DNA of 64,000 nucleotides from an uncultured Bacteroidales bacterium (GCA_903887775.1 CAISRB010000005.1:206773-270772), one strand, 5' to 3'. Positions 8,389 through 16,830 are shown, numbered from the stretch's first letter. The notes: a model not told the origin generated them from the letters alone. Numbers and translations: made by a program.

Positions 8389-9804
8389 TTAAATCGTATG
8401 TATCTTTAAGCAATTTGTTCCCCCGGGGATATTAGGTGGAATGCCTGCTATCACGATGATCTTTTCGCCGGGCAGGGTAGTCTGGTGTTCCTTAATATTC
8501 GTTTCAGCAAGGCTGATCATTTCATCAAACGACTTGCATTTCTGCCTGATGAGGATCGGATGTATCCCCCATAGCAGGTTCAGCCCGTGATACACTACCG
8601 GTTCGTCAGTAAGTGCATAAATCGGCGCCTTGGGACGCCCGGCGGCAATGAATTTAGCGCTTCTTCCGCTTGAAGTAAGAACTGCAATTGCACAGACTTT
8701 AACAACTTTTTCAATACGGTTGACTGCTTCGCAGATTGCTCCTATTTCAGAATGTTCAACAGAAGGGTAAGTCCTGAATTCTATTTTTGATTCCACCTCG
8801 ACGGCGATACGGTCCATCATTTCAACTGCTTTGACCGGGTATTCACCAACAGCCGACTCGCCTGAAAGCATCGTGCAGTCTGTGCCGTCGATGATCGCGT
8901 TTGCAACATCATTTGCTTCCGCCCTGGTAGGCCTGGGCTCATGGATCATCGACTCAAGCATCTGGGTTGCAGTGATCACCGGTTTGCTCATACGGTTGCA
9001 TTGTTCAATGATGTGTTTCTGAAGCAGGGGAACTTTCTCAGGATTCATTTCAACTCCCAGATCCCCCCTGGCAACCATCACCCCGTCGGCGGCCTCTATG
9101 ATCTGGTCAAGATGTTCAATTGCCTGAGGTTTTTCGATCTTCGCAATCAGAGGTTTCCGGTATCCGGCTTTCGTAATGAAATCACGGAGTTCAATAATGT
9201 CATCCGCAGACCGCACAAAGCTCAGCGATACCCAATCAACTCCATGTTCCAGCCCGAATATAAGATCCTGCTTGTCTTTATCGGTCAGTGAGGGAAGTTT
9301 CAGGGTCAGATTGGGAAAGTTAACCCCTTTCCTGTTTTTCAGAATTCCCCCGTCTTCAACCCTGCAGACCAGGGCATTCCCTTTAATCCCCGTAACTGTA
9401 AGGGAGAGGAGGCCATCGTCAAGCAGGATATTCATACCTGCTGCGGCTTCTTCTGCAGCATGAGGATAGTCGATCGGAATAACACCCGGCTCGCCGGCAT
9501 AGTCTTCCAACGGGATGATATTGAAAATCTCACCCTTTTTAAGTTCGATCTGGTCTCCCTTAAGTTTCCCTACCCTGATTTTTGGCCCTTGAAGGTCCTG
9601 AAGAAGAGTAACCGGGGTATCCATTTCATCTGATATATCCCTTAGATAGTTAATAACTTTTGCGTGATCATCATAGCTGCCGTGAGAGAAATTCAGACGG
9701 GCGACATTCATCCCCGCCCTGATCAGGTTGCGGATCATCTCAGGCTCACAACTGGCGGGCCCTATTGTAGCAACAATTTTGGTCCTTCTTATTGAATCAT
9801 TCAT
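8389..9804 (-). CDS. pyk: Pyruvate kinase
   Basis: A 471-residue glycolytic enzyme that transfers phosphate from PEP to ADP. Visible motifs are RRTKIVATIGPAS, AGMNVARLNFSHG, the active-site block KPLIAKIEKPQAI with catalytic Lys, ADGVMVARGDLGVE for metal binding, and MLSGESAVGEYP. The frame extends 30 bases further to a TTG, but the ATG at 9804 gives the canonical N-terminus. A -7-like element at 9832-9839 overlaps that upstream TTG, which also argues for the ATG. Confidence 0.97.
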   Translation of the reverse strand: MNDSIRRTKIVATIGPASCEPEMIRNLIRAGMNVARLNFSHGSYDDHAKVINYLRDISDEMDTPVTLLQDLQGPKIRVGKLKGDQIELKKGEIFNIIPLEDYAGEPGVIPIDYPHAAEEAAAGMNILLDDGLLSLTVTGIKGNALVCRVEDGGILKNRKGVNFPNLTLKLPSLTDKDKQDLIFGLEHGVDWVSLSFVRSADDIIELRDFITKAGYRKPLIAKIEKPQAIEHLDQIIEAADGVMVARGDLGVEMNPEKVPLLQKHIIEQCNRMSKPVITATQMLESMIHEPRPTRAEANDVANAIIDGTDCTMLSGESAVGEYPVKAVEMMDRIAVEVESKIEFRTYPSVEHSEIGAICEAVNRIEKVVKVCAIAVLTSSGRSAKFIAAGRPKAPIYALTDEPVVYHGLNLLWGIHPILIRQKCKSFDEMISLAETNIKEHQTTLPGEKIIVIAGIPPNIPGGTNCLKIHTI

Positions 9805-9831
9805 AATTGATTGGAATTGGGGATTGTCAAA

Positions 9832-9839
9832 CAAAGATA
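9832..9839 (-). promoter_or_regulatory. Candidate -7 element for pyk
   Basis: Minus-strand TATCTTTG matches TAnnTTTG and sits 28 bases before the pyk ATG. The -33 position is poor, so this is half a promoter only. Confidence 0.45.
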
Positions 9840-9895
9840 ATGCAATGATTTGTATATTAACCTGATTCTGAATCAGCGCCGGATTCCCTGCCTCA

Positions 9896-11287
9896 TCAGA
9901 AAATAATCTCTTCGTTCAGTTCAGGATAATTCGCCACGGTTCCGTAAATTTCTTTGATTTTATTTCCCAGGGCAGACCTTGGGCCGTTTTCACCGTGTAT
10001 TAAAAATAATTTTGGTTTTGCGGGAGCAAGATGTGAGAACCAGTTGAGCAGGTCTTTCTGCCCGGCATGAGCGCTGAACCCGCCGAGAGTATGGATGGTT
10101 GCCTTAACGGCAATATCCTCACCGAAAATCCTGACCTGTTCAGCCCCGTCGACCAGCCTTCTGCCGAGGGTGCCATAGCCCTGGTAACCTACTATGATCA
10201 CATGGGTTTCAGGTTTCCACAGGTTATATTTGAAATGGTGAAGAATACGGCCTGCATTGCACATCCCGGCACCTGCAAGGACCATCATAGGACCAGGTAT
10301 GTCATTGATGGCGATGGAATCCTCGGCAGTTGGGCACATCTTCAGGGTTTTAAGATCTTCTGCCATCGGCCTCTCCCTTATAAACTCGGTCAGTTCTTCG
10401 TCAAAGAGCTCCTTATGTTTCATATAGATCCTGGAAGCGTCAATAGCCATCGGGCTGTCGAGGAATATTGGAAAAGGAGGTATGTCTTTTGCCCTGAACA
10501 TCGATGCCAGGATGGATATCATCAGCTGTGCCCTTCCAACAGTAAACGTCGGGATCAGTATCTTTCCCTTGTTCTCCACTGCGGTCTTCACAACAGAAAC
10601 AAACTCACAGATGGTTTCATCAAGAGGTTTATGGTCCCTGTCCCCGTACGTCGTTTCCATGAAAACAGCATCGGCTATATGAAGTTCCTCAAAATCTTTC
10701 AGGATGGGAGCGCCTTTTGGACCCAGATCCCCTGAAAATACAAGCTTTCTTACTTTTCCGTTTTCCTGGATATTTAACTGGATGCACGAAGATCCGAGCA
10801 TATGCCCTGCTTCAGCGAAGCTGGCTTTGATACCGGTCGCAACCGGCAGGTCTTTGTCGTAAGGCAAGGCAATTAACCTGCTTATAATGTCTTCCGTGTC
10901 TTCATGAGATACGAAGGGTTTGACCGGTTTCAGGCCGGCCCTTTGCCTTTTCCTGTTCATCCGCATCGTCTCCTGTTCCTGCACATGGGCCGAATCCCTC
11001 AGGATGAGAGAAGTCAGTTCCATCGTTGCCTGGGTACAGAACACGGGTGCCGGCACTCCCATCTTGCTGAGCAATGGAAGCCGGCCGGTATGATCCAGGT
11101 GGGCATGGGTGACGAGAACTGCATCCAGTGAGGTGACATCCTTAAGATCAAAGCGGTTCAAAGCCTCGGCTTTTTTCCCGCCCTGGAAAATTCCGCAATC
11201 GACCAGCACTCTGGCTGTTTCAGTCTCCACAAGATAAGCAGAGCCGGTGACTTCACCGCCACCGGCTCCGAGTACTTTGATCTTCAT
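9896..11287 (-). CDS. MBL-fold RNA metallo-hydrolase with beta-CASP domain
   Basis: A 463-residue enzyme of the CPSF-73/YSH1-like bacterial group. The zinc-binding signature HAHLDHTGRLP lies at about residues 60-70. Later ligands appear in AGHMLGSSCIQL and SGDLGPKG. The beta-CASP and RMMBL parts include IPTFTVGRAQ, GAGMCNAGRILHH and GGFSAHAGQKDLLNW. Such proteins are annotated as exonucleases or RNA-processing nucleases, but bacterial substrates are mostly unknown. It follows the M16 protease gene after 3 bases, so the two are probably co-transcribed. Confidence 0.92.
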   Translation of the reverse strand: MKIKVLGAGGGEVTGSAYLVETETARVLVDCGIFQGGKKAEALNRFDLKDVTSLDAVLVTHAHLDHTGRLPLLSKMGVPAPVFCTQATMELTSLILRDSAHVQEQETMRMNRKRQRAGLKPVKPFVSHEDTEDIISRLIALPYDKDLPVATGIKASFAEAGHMLGSSCIQLNIQENGKVRKLVFSGDLGPKGAPILKDFEELHIADAVFMETTYGDRDHKPLDETICEFVSVVKTAVENKGKILIPTFTVGRAQLMISILASMFRAKDIPPFPIFLDSPMAIDASRIYMKHKELFDEELTEFIRERPMAEDLKTLKMCPTAEDSIAINDIPGPMMVLAGAGMCNAGRILHHFKYNLWKPETHVIIVGYQGYGTLGRRLVDGAEQVRIFGEDIAVKATIHTLGGFSAHAGQKDLLNWFSHLAPAKPKLFLIHGENGPRSALGNKIKEIYGTVANYPELNEEIIF

Positions 11288-11290
11288 GGG

Positions 11291-14101
11291 TCACGGCCTC
11301 ATGATCACCTCAACCACATTATCCTGGCCGAGGGCTTTTTTAGCAAAATCCTGAACCGCTTTGCAATCCAAAGCTTTCACCTTCGATTCAAAACCGGTGA
11401 GGTAATCGAGTTTATTCTGATAATATTCCTGTATAATCGAATTCCACCACGAATTTTCCTTCATATCCTCCGGCCTCTGTTTTAATGCATATTCCTTGAA
11501 TTTCTGAAGGTCAGCAACTAGCGGTCCGGTCTTAATGAATTTCTGGACTTCACTGCGGACGATACCCACAAGCTTATCGGCTTTCAGGGGATCTGTTTCA
11601 AAAGTTACGATGAAGCTGAACGAGGGGACCGGCAGTTTCTGAGTGCTGAACGAAACGCGGACACTGTATGCCCCGCCTTCGTCTTCACGTATCCTTTCAA
11701 TATAACTTAGTTCCAGGACGTGGCGCATGGCTGCCCCGAGCAGGCGGTTATCGGCAGTATAATCGCATTTTCCATTGAAATTGACATAGATTGATGTCCT
11801 CGGGGTTGTCGTTTGCCTCCGGAAATCACGGGATGCATGACCCTTGGGAGGCCTGATCCCACGGTCGATATATAAGTCCTTCTGTGAAACCGTCGGCAGG
11901 GAAGCCAGGTATTTTTCGAATAAGGGTTTTACAGCATCGGGGTTTATTTTGCCGGTGAACAGGAGCGTGAAATTGCCTGGATCGGAGAACCTTTGCTTAA
12001 ATACTTTCTGCAGAAGGTCAAACGATATCTTGTCCAGGGATTTGTATGTCGTGGGCTGGGTCCGTTTGTTATGGCTTGTAGTCATAACTTCAATGGTATC
12101 GGTAAACGCTTTACGGGGTTCTGCATCTGCATTGATCAGGGCAGCTTTCGTTTTATCCAGCCAGGTTTTATAATCGGTTTCATTCCAGCGGGGACTCGTA
12201 AAACTAAGGTAAATAAGCTGCAAAGCGGTTTCAAGGTCTTTCGGAGATGTGCGTGCAGAGACTAAATCCTGGTCGTCAGAAATCATCATAGAAACATTTG
12301 CACGCTTACCGGCCAGCAGCTTTGTGAGATCATTCCGTGAAAAAGCTCCAAGGCCCATTGATGAGAGTGCATCGCCAAGAAAATCGCCGGCAACCAGCTC
12401 TTCATCTTTCAATGCTGAAGCTCCTCCGTCGGCCCAGCCGCTGACGGTTAATTCATCTTCTTTAATATCAGTTGGCTTGAAAATAATCTTCATGCCGTTT
12501 GAAAGGGTCCATTCGGTAGTCCCGAAAACGGCATTGGCAGCAGTGGAAGTGATTTTCCCGGGAACCGGTTCCTTCTCAATCAGTTTTTTACCTGCCACAT
12601 TATCAATGTAAGGACTTATTTTGGCTGCTAAAGCGGTTGTCAGTGTTGACTCAATCTCTGCAACAGACGGGAGGATCAAACCTGCCTTTTCCGGCCCCGT
12701 AATCGTAACGATCATATTATTATCCGTAATAAAACCTTTTGCGACTGAATTGATCTCTTCAAGGCTGATACCCGGGATCTCGGCTTTGTCAAAAGCATAC
12801 TCATAGTCGATTCCGGGGTTGGGTGAATTCGTCAGGAAGTTACTTGTAATCGGGCGGACCAGTTCGCGGTTCTTGCGTTTATCGCGGTCCATATAACGCG
12901 AATCGAGGCTGCGCATGAATTCGGCTTTAGCGCGCTCATATTCTCCGGGATTAAAACCATAAAGTTTCATCCGCTGCACTTCCGTGACAAGAGCAGCAAG
13001 CGCTTTAAGGGAATTATTGTCGGAAGCCTGTGCCATGCAGTTGAAAGCATCTTTCGTTGCAGTGTAACGGCCGTAATTGCCTCTTGCAAACATAAAAGGC
13101 GGATTTTCGTTACGGGCAAGTTCCATCAGTCGCATGCTCAGCATTACGTTCACAAAGGACCTGACCAGCTGGGTCCTCATATAACCCAGGTTCTTGTCGG
13201 CATCAGGTATGGCATCATGCTTGTATGTCAGGGTCACCATGGTGTTCGTAGCTTCCTTGTCCGTTGCCGTGCCAATCAGCGGTTCCTTGTTGTCGGCAAG
13301 TGGGAACAGTTCCTTCAGTTTTGGATTGTTTACTTTCGGGATTTCACTAAACATAGCCTTGATCTTTGTTTCCAGGGCATTGACATCGAAGTCTCCCACG
13401 ATAATAATAGCCTGAAGGTCAGTGCGGTACCAGGTGTTGTAAAAATCTTTGATCGTTTGATATTTAAAATGTTTGATCACTGCTGTATCCCCGATCACGT
13501 TCCTGATGGCATACTTCGAACCTTTATATATTACAGGCGCCAGCTTGTTGCTCATCCTTTCCGAAGCGGTTCCGTACATTCTCCATTCTTCAAGAATAAC
13601 TCCTCTTTCCAGGTCGATCTCGGTATCCTCGAATGCCACATAATGAGCCCAGTCTCGCAGTATCATCAGGCAGGAGTCGGTGATCCCTTCACGCGTTATT
13701 GGCACATTTGAAAGATTAAACACAGTTTGCTCCAATCCTGTTGAAGCATTGACGTTGGTTCCGAACTTTACGCCAATCGTTGCCAGGTAATCCAGTATAC
13801 CCTTTTTCGGGAAATGGATGGTGCCGTTAAACGACATATGTTCTGTGAAATGAGCCAGGCCGTTCTGGTCGTCATTTTCCTGAATGGCACCAATATTATT
13901 GGCGATATAGAATTCACCGCGTTTCTCGGGCAGGTTGTTTGCCCGGATGTAATAATGCATACCGTTTGAAAGAACACCCGCCCTGATTTTCGGATCAAGG
14001 GGTGGCATGTCTTTAAGGTTATAATTCTGCGCGAGGACAAGTGATGTCCAGGACAGCACCAGCGCTATGATCAGCACAAGCTTTGATAATGTTTTTTTCA
14101 T
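11291..14101 (-). CDS. M16 (insulinase-like) zinc peptidase
   Basis: A 936-residue exported peptidase with an N-terminal signal peptide ending near LVLAQ. The inverted zinc motif is HFTEH (His84, His88), with the third ligand in the downstream ERGVILEEWRMYG helix. The size fits a two-lobed pitrilysin-type fold: an active N-terminal M16 domain and an inactive M16_C half from about residue 530. It probably degrades peptides in the periplasm. The 5' flank contains the paired repeats at 14131-14295. Confidence 0.93.
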   Translation of the reverse strand: MKKTLSKLVLIIALVLSWTSLVLAQNYNLKDMPPLDPKIRAGVLSNGMHYYIRANNLPEKRGEFYIANNIGAIQENDDQNGLAHFTEHMSFNGTIHFPKKGILDYLATIGVKFGTNVNASTGLEQTVFNLSNVPITREGITDSCLMILRDWAHYVAFEDTEIDLERGVILEEWRMYGTASERMSNKLAPVIYKGSKYAIRNVIGDTAVIKHFKYQTIKDFYNTWYRTDLQAIIIVGDFDVNALETKIKAMFSEIPKVNNPKLKELFPLADNKEPLIGTATDKEATNTMVTLTYKHDAIPDADKNLGYMRTQLVRSFVNVMLSMRLMELARNENPPFMFARGNYGRYTATKDAFNCMAQASDNNSLKALAALVTEVQRMKLYGFNPGEYERAKAEFMRSLDSRYMDRDKRKNRELVRPITSNFLTNSPNPGIDYEYAFDKAEIPGISLEEINSVAKGFITDNNMIVTITGPEKAGLILPSVAEIESTLTTALAAKISPYIDNVAGKKLIEKEPVPGKITSTAANAVFGTTEWTLSNGMKIIFKPTDIKEDELTVSGWADGGASALKDEELVAGDFLGDALSSMGLGAFSRNDLTKLLAGKRANVSMMISDDQDLVSARTSPKDLETALQLIYLSFTSPRWNETDYKTWLDKTKAALINADAEPRKAFTDTIEVMTTSHNKRTQPTTYKSLDKISFDLLQKVFKQRFSDPGNFTLLFTGKINPDAVKPLFEKYLASLPTVSQKDLYIDRGIRPPKGHASRDFRRQTTTPRTSIYVNFNGKCDYTADNRLLGAAMRHVLELSYIERIREDEGGAYSVRVSFSTQKLPVPSFSFIVTFETDPLKADKLVGIVRSEVQKFIKTGPLVADLQKFKEYALKQRPEDMKENSWWNSIIQEYYQNKLDYLTGFESKVKALDCKAVQDFAKKALGQDNVVEVIMRP

Positions 14102-14130
14102 ACTTTTAATTTGTTAATAATTGTTTTTTG

Positions 14131-14295
14131 CAAATTGGTCAAAGGGAATACCCCTGTTATCATTTGCATTTTGCATGAGCATTGTTTTTCAGGGTATTTC
14201 ATTTATAAATATTTATTTTTTACAAATTGGTCAAATGGAATACCCCTAATTAACATTCACGGTTTGTATGATCATTGTTAGTATGGGTATTTCAT
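14131..14295. repeat. Pair of 72/73-bp imperfect direct repeats with internal inverted arms
   Basis: Copy A (14131-14202) and copy B (14223-14295) both begin CAAATTGGTCAAA and end GGGTATTTCAT, and differ mainly in the middle. Each copy contains a left arm GGAATACCCCT and a right arm GGGTATTTC that are roughly complementary, so each could fold into a stem with a loop of about 30-40 bases. They lie in the 607-base intergenic stretch between the M16 gene and the tRNA-Val remnant. No ORF is convincing there. Confidence 0.75.
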
Positions 14296-14436
14296 GTGTT
14301 ATTCCTGAATAAAGGAAAAACCGGCAGGGGGCCGCAAACCCGGCTCACAGTCAGGATGTAAATATATTGAGAATTTTTGTGATTATAATTCGGCTTTGGG
14401 GATAAAATAGACGAACAGGAAATGTTTACCGACAAA

Positions 14437-14470
14437 AAAGGCTGTCACGGGGTTGAACCGGACAGCCTTT
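14437..14470 (-). terminator. Rho-independent terminator downstream of the tRNA-Val remnant
   Basis: A 10-bp perfect stem (AAAGGCTGTC at 14437-14446 with GACAGCCTTT at 14461-14470) is followed on the minus strand by a T-run. It lies directly 3' of the tRNA-Val fragment, as expected for the original terminator of that tRNA gene. Confidence 0.75.
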
Positions 14471-14479
14471 GATGAATTT

Positions 14480-14502
14480 GTGGGATGTGAGGGATTCGAA
14501 CC
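14480..14502 (-). pseudogene. tRNA-Val 3'-end remnant, candidate attachment site
   Basis: These 23 bases are identical to 16711-16733, the 3' end (T-loop strand, acceptor strand and one flanking base) of the intact tRNA-Val(GAC). The rest of the tRNA is absent: the match stops abruptly at 14503. A 3'-terminal tRNA fragment is what site-specific integration into a tRNA leaves at the far end of an element. A decayed tandem tRNA copy is the alternative. Confidence 0.8.
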
Positions 14503-14738
14503 GCTTTTCAGACTAATTGATTTTACTGATGCTTTGAATGGATCGGTGAGGATTGTGGCAGTTTTATAGGCGATAAATCTCCTGAAACCGGATTCACTGA
14601 TAATGAGTTCTTTCATCAAGGAATTTGCGATGAGAAACTATTGCAGTAAAAACTACCAAAACCGTTCAAGGTAGTAATAAGATCTTTTCAGTAATATTTT
14701 GTTTCAAAATGTTATCTGGCACATCCCTGCGCTTTCCT

Positions 14739-14769
14739 TTTGAATTTTTATTGACATTGATTACCTTTG
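14739..14769 (+). promoter_or_regulatory. Bacteroidota promoter for the MNT/HEPN pair
   Basis: TTTG at 14739-14742, exactly 19 bases, then TACCTTTG at 14762-14769. This matches the full TTTG-N19-TAnnTTTG consensus. The predicted start of transcription near 14776 lies only about 10 bases before the ATG at 14787, which rules out translation from the upstream in-frame ATG at 14709. Confidence 0.8.
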
Positions 14770-14786
14770 TTCTTCTTATTACGTTC

Positions 14787-15107
14787 ATGATGGCATCTGA
14801 AGGAACCAATATTAATGAAATTAAAAAGGTAATCAGCTATTATTTACCGGAAGCGGATATAATCATGTTTGGTTCCAGAGCAAGAGGAGATAATCAACTC
14901 AGCTCTGACTACGATTTCCTGATTATCTCCAAAGATACCCTAGATGATCAGCAACGGTTACACTTTCAGGCACTCATCAGAAAGTCTCTTGCCGAAAAGT
15001 TTATTCTTGCCGATATCATTATCCATTCCCGGAAAGGTATTGAAAAGAAGAGGAACCTTCCGGGCCATATTGTCCGTTCTGCAATGAAAGAAGGAGTGCG
15101 TGTATGA
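14787..15107 (+). CDS. MNT-type nucleotidyltransferase (antitoxin of HEPN pair)
   Basis: About 106 residues with the minimal nucleotidyltransferase signature FGSRARGDNQLSSDYDFLI, in which GS is followed by ten residues and DxD, exactly as in MntA-like proteins. In characterised pairs MntA AMPylates the HEPN partner to silence it. The start is one of two adjacent ATGs (14787/14790). The frame extends upstream into a hydrophobic stretch, but the promoter at 14739-14769 lies inside that extension. The stop overlaps the HEPN start by 4 bases, indicating coupled translation. Confidence 0.88.
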   Translation: MMASEGTNINEIKKVISYYLPEADIIMFGSRARGDNQLSSDYDFLIISKDTLDDQQRLHFQALIRKSLAEKFILADIIIHSRKGIEKKRNLPGHIVRSAMKEGVRV

Positions 15108-15499
15108 ACGATGAATTAAAACAATACGTTCTGCAATGGATTGAAAAAGCCGATGAGGACCGTTTGGTTGTTCACCAACTGTTTGAAGCTGGATCTATAG
15201 CACGGGGGACTATCGGATTTCATTGCCAGCAGGCCGCTGAAAAATACCTTAAAGCGTTTCTTATTTTTCATGGCATTGAACCTGAACGAACGCATAACCT
15301 GGAATTCCTGCTGGCTCGATGTGGCGATATTGATACCAGTTTTTTAGCCATTGAGCTTTTGAATCTTACCGATTATGGTGTTGAGGCCAGGTACCCTGGT
15401 GATTTTCTTGAGCCAACAGTTGGAGAAATAATGGAACTGATTCAAATTGTTGACAAAATCCGGGAAAAAGTAATGACCCGGGTTGCCGGTAAAAGTTGA
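15104..15499 (+). CDS. HEPN domain protein (toxin partner of MNT)
   Basis: A 131-residue helical protein of the HEPN (PF05168-like) family. The conserved helix reads FHCQQAAEKYLKAFLIFHG, followed by EPERTHNLEFLL. HEPN partners of MNT proteins are RNases in the studied cases. Here an R-x5-H arrangement is present (RGTIGFH), but whether it is the catalytic RX4-6H motif is uncertain because that motif is usually nearer the C-terminus. It could be a non-toxic HEPN. The pair lies in the tRNA-bounded segment. Confidence 0.88.
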   Translation: MNDELKQYVLQWIEKADEDRLVVHQLFEAGSIARGTIGFHCQQAAEKYLKAFLIFHGIEPERTHNLEFLLARCGDIDTSFLAIELLNLTDYGVEARYPGDFLEPTVGEIMELIQIVDKIREKVMTRVAGKS

Positions 15500-15527
15500 A
15501 TGGTTTACAAACCATTTAAATTCAATC

Positions 15528-16433
15528 ATGATTTTAAGAAGACTTGTACTTGGAATATTCCTAATATCCAGTGGCATTATAAATGCACAGGAGATTGAAT
15601 TGGCAGCCACATTCAGGAACGAGAAAAACGGGGAGTTCATTCCGTTTGCGACCATTGAAATCATGAATAAAAAGATCGGTATAGCTGCTGATTACAAGGG
15701 TCATTTTAATCTGAAGATTCCCGAATCGTGCATTAACGATTCTTTACGTTGCAAATCCCTGGGTTATGAAACCAAGTCGATTTCAGTCAAAACGTTTCTG
15801 AAGGATTTTTCAAACGTTGTCATCAACCTGACACCAGTTGTTTACTTGTTACAAGAGGTTGAGATTTTTGGCCCCCCGGCAGGGAAATACCGATTGGGGA
15901 ATTATGTAAAATCAACCAAAGGTGGAGGATTTTTAACAAACGTTCAAACACAACTGGCTGTTTATATGGATTCAAGAAAATACAATAATGCAAGAATTGT
16001 AAATGCCAGTTTTTATCTGTCCAAATCTGGTAATCCAGAAACACCATTTCGCGTAAGGCTTTATGCAGTTGACAGCAAAACCGGTAACCCTGGTGATGAT
16101 CTTATAAAAAATAATATCATTATACATGGGAAACACCACGGTGGATGGGTAACTGTAGATTTGTCAAAATATAATCTGAAAGCTCCAGGCAACGGTTATT
16201 TCGTTTCTATGGAATGGATAAATAGCGGTGATCAATACTATTATCAAACTTATATCGGTCCTACAATTTGTACATGTTATGGACAAGTTTGTGCATCCAT
16301 CAAATCAATTCCTATTTCAAATACCTGGACCTATGTGTATGGTTTTGGGTGGTTTAAAGATGATAATAAGATTTTGCATCATAACGAATATCTAAATACA
16401 TTAATAACCTCAGAGATTGAGGTCTCCAAATAA
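15528..16433 (+). CDS. Secreted carboxypeptidase-regulatory-like domain protein
   Basis: A 301-residue exported protein. The signal peptide is MILRRLVLGIFLISSGIINAQ. An N-terminal CarboxypepD_reg-like (CNA-B type) domain follows (about 25-105), with GEFIPFATIEIMNKKIGIAAD and a glycine-marked DYKGHFNLKIPE turn. The second half (about 120-295) is beta-rich and unrecognised, with a small cysteine cluster TICTCYGQVC. The ATG at 15528 is chosen because the frame extending to 15483 overlaps the HEPN stop and would bury the signal peptide. It is likely envelope-associated cargo. Function is unknown. Confidence 0.75.
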   Translation: MILRRLVLGIFLISSGIINAQEIELAATFRNEKNGEFIPFATIEIMNKKIGIAADYKGHFNLKIPESCINDSLRCKSLGYETKSISVKTFLKDFSNVVINLTPVVYLLQEVEIFGPPAGKYRLGNYVKSTKGGGFLTNVQTQLAVYMDSRKYNNARIVNASFYLSKSGNPETPFRVRLYAVDSKTGNPGDDLIKNNIIIHGKHHGGWVTVDLSKYNLKAPGNGYFVSMEWINSGDQYYYQTYIGPTICTCYGQVCASIKSIPISNTWTYVYGFGWFKDDNKILHHNEYLNTLITSEIEVSK

Positions 16434-16452
16434 TTAGTTGTTCTAATTAAAT

Positions 16453-16653
16453 TTGGATATTGTTGCCCAATTAGGTGACTTTGTCTGGAAGCAACAGAAC
16501 CTGACCCAGGAAGAACTTGCTTTAAAATGTGGGACAATAAAAAACTACATTTCCAGAATAGAGGATAACGCCAGCGATATCCGGCTTTCAACCCTTATGA
16601 GAATAATTCGTGAAGGACTTGGTGGACACCTTAAATTAAGTCTTGATCTTTAA
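16453..16653 (+). pseudogene. Truncated XRE-family HTH antitoxin
   Basis: 66 codons opening at a TTG. The body NLTQEELALKCGTIKNYISRIE is a clear Cro/CI helix-turn-helix, and the C-terminus (GGHLKLSLDL) matches the end of HigA-type antitoxins. Relatives normally carry about 30 more residues before the HTH. Here a stop codon lies 7 bases upstream of the TTG and no partner toxin is adjacent. A functional short regulator cannot be excluded. Confidence 0.55.
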
Positions 16654-16684
16654 AAGCGAATTGGAAGGCAGAAATGATAAAAAT

Positions 16685-16707
16685 AAAGTGCTGATTGTCA
16701 GCGCTTT
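16685..16707 (-). terminator. Terminator-like hairpin downstream of tRNA-Val
   Basis: AAAGTGCTGA (16685-16694) pairs with TCAGCGCTTT (16698-16707) with one mismatch, followed on the minus strand by ATTTTTAT. It lies 4 bases beyond the tRNA 3' end and, under the integration model, belongs to the element rather than to the original tRNA. Confidence 0.6.
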
Positions 16708-16711
16708 ATGG

Positions 16712-16786
16712 TGGGATGTGAGGGATTCGAACCCACGACCCCCGCCCTGTCAAGGCGATGCTCTAAACCAACTGAGCTAACATCCC
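16712..16786 (-). tRNA. tRNA-Val (GAC)
   Basis: A 75-nt cloverleaf. The acceptor stem GGGATGT pairs with ACATCCC, the anticodon loop is TTGACAG (anticodon GAC) on the stem TCGCC/GGCGG, and the T-arm is GTGGGTTCGAATCCC. CCA is not encoded. The 3' end is duplicated at 14480-14502. Confidence 0.95.
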
Positions 16787-16799
16787 GGGATTGCGGTGG

Positions 16800-16807
16800 C
16801 AAAATTA
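16800..16807 (-). promoter_or_regulatory. Candidate -7 element for tRNA-Val
   Basis: Minus-strand TAATTTTG matches TAnnTTTG and would start transcription about 7 bases before the tRNA. The -33 position is TTTT rather than TTTG. Confidence 0.5.
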
Positions 16808-16830
16808 GGCATTATCCCTAAATAAAAAAA

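Larger units (their letters stand above)
14503..16710. mobile_element. Candidate integrated mini-island at tRNA-Val (no integrase)
   Basis: About 2.2 kb lie between two 23-bp copies of the tRNA-Val 3' end. The contents are a MNT/HEPN pair with its own promoter, a secreted carboxypeptidase-regulatory-like protein, and an N-terminally shortened HTH antitoxin. By eye the segment is more AT-rich than its neighbours. No recombinase or relaxase is present, so it would have to be mobilised in trans or be a deletion remnant. 14503-14708 holds no recognisable gene, only a 6-bp hairpin (ACTACC 14652-14657 with GGTAGT 14670-14675). Confidence 0.55.

Noticed and set aside
14383-14619. 78-codon minus-strand frame spanning the terminator and tRNA remnant
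   Set aside because: It runs through a terminator hairpin and the tRNA 3' fragment, which are non-coding.
14709-14786. Hydrophobic N-terminal extension of the MNT antitoxin
   Set aside because: The promoter elements at 14739-14769 lie within it, and MNT proteins have no such leader.
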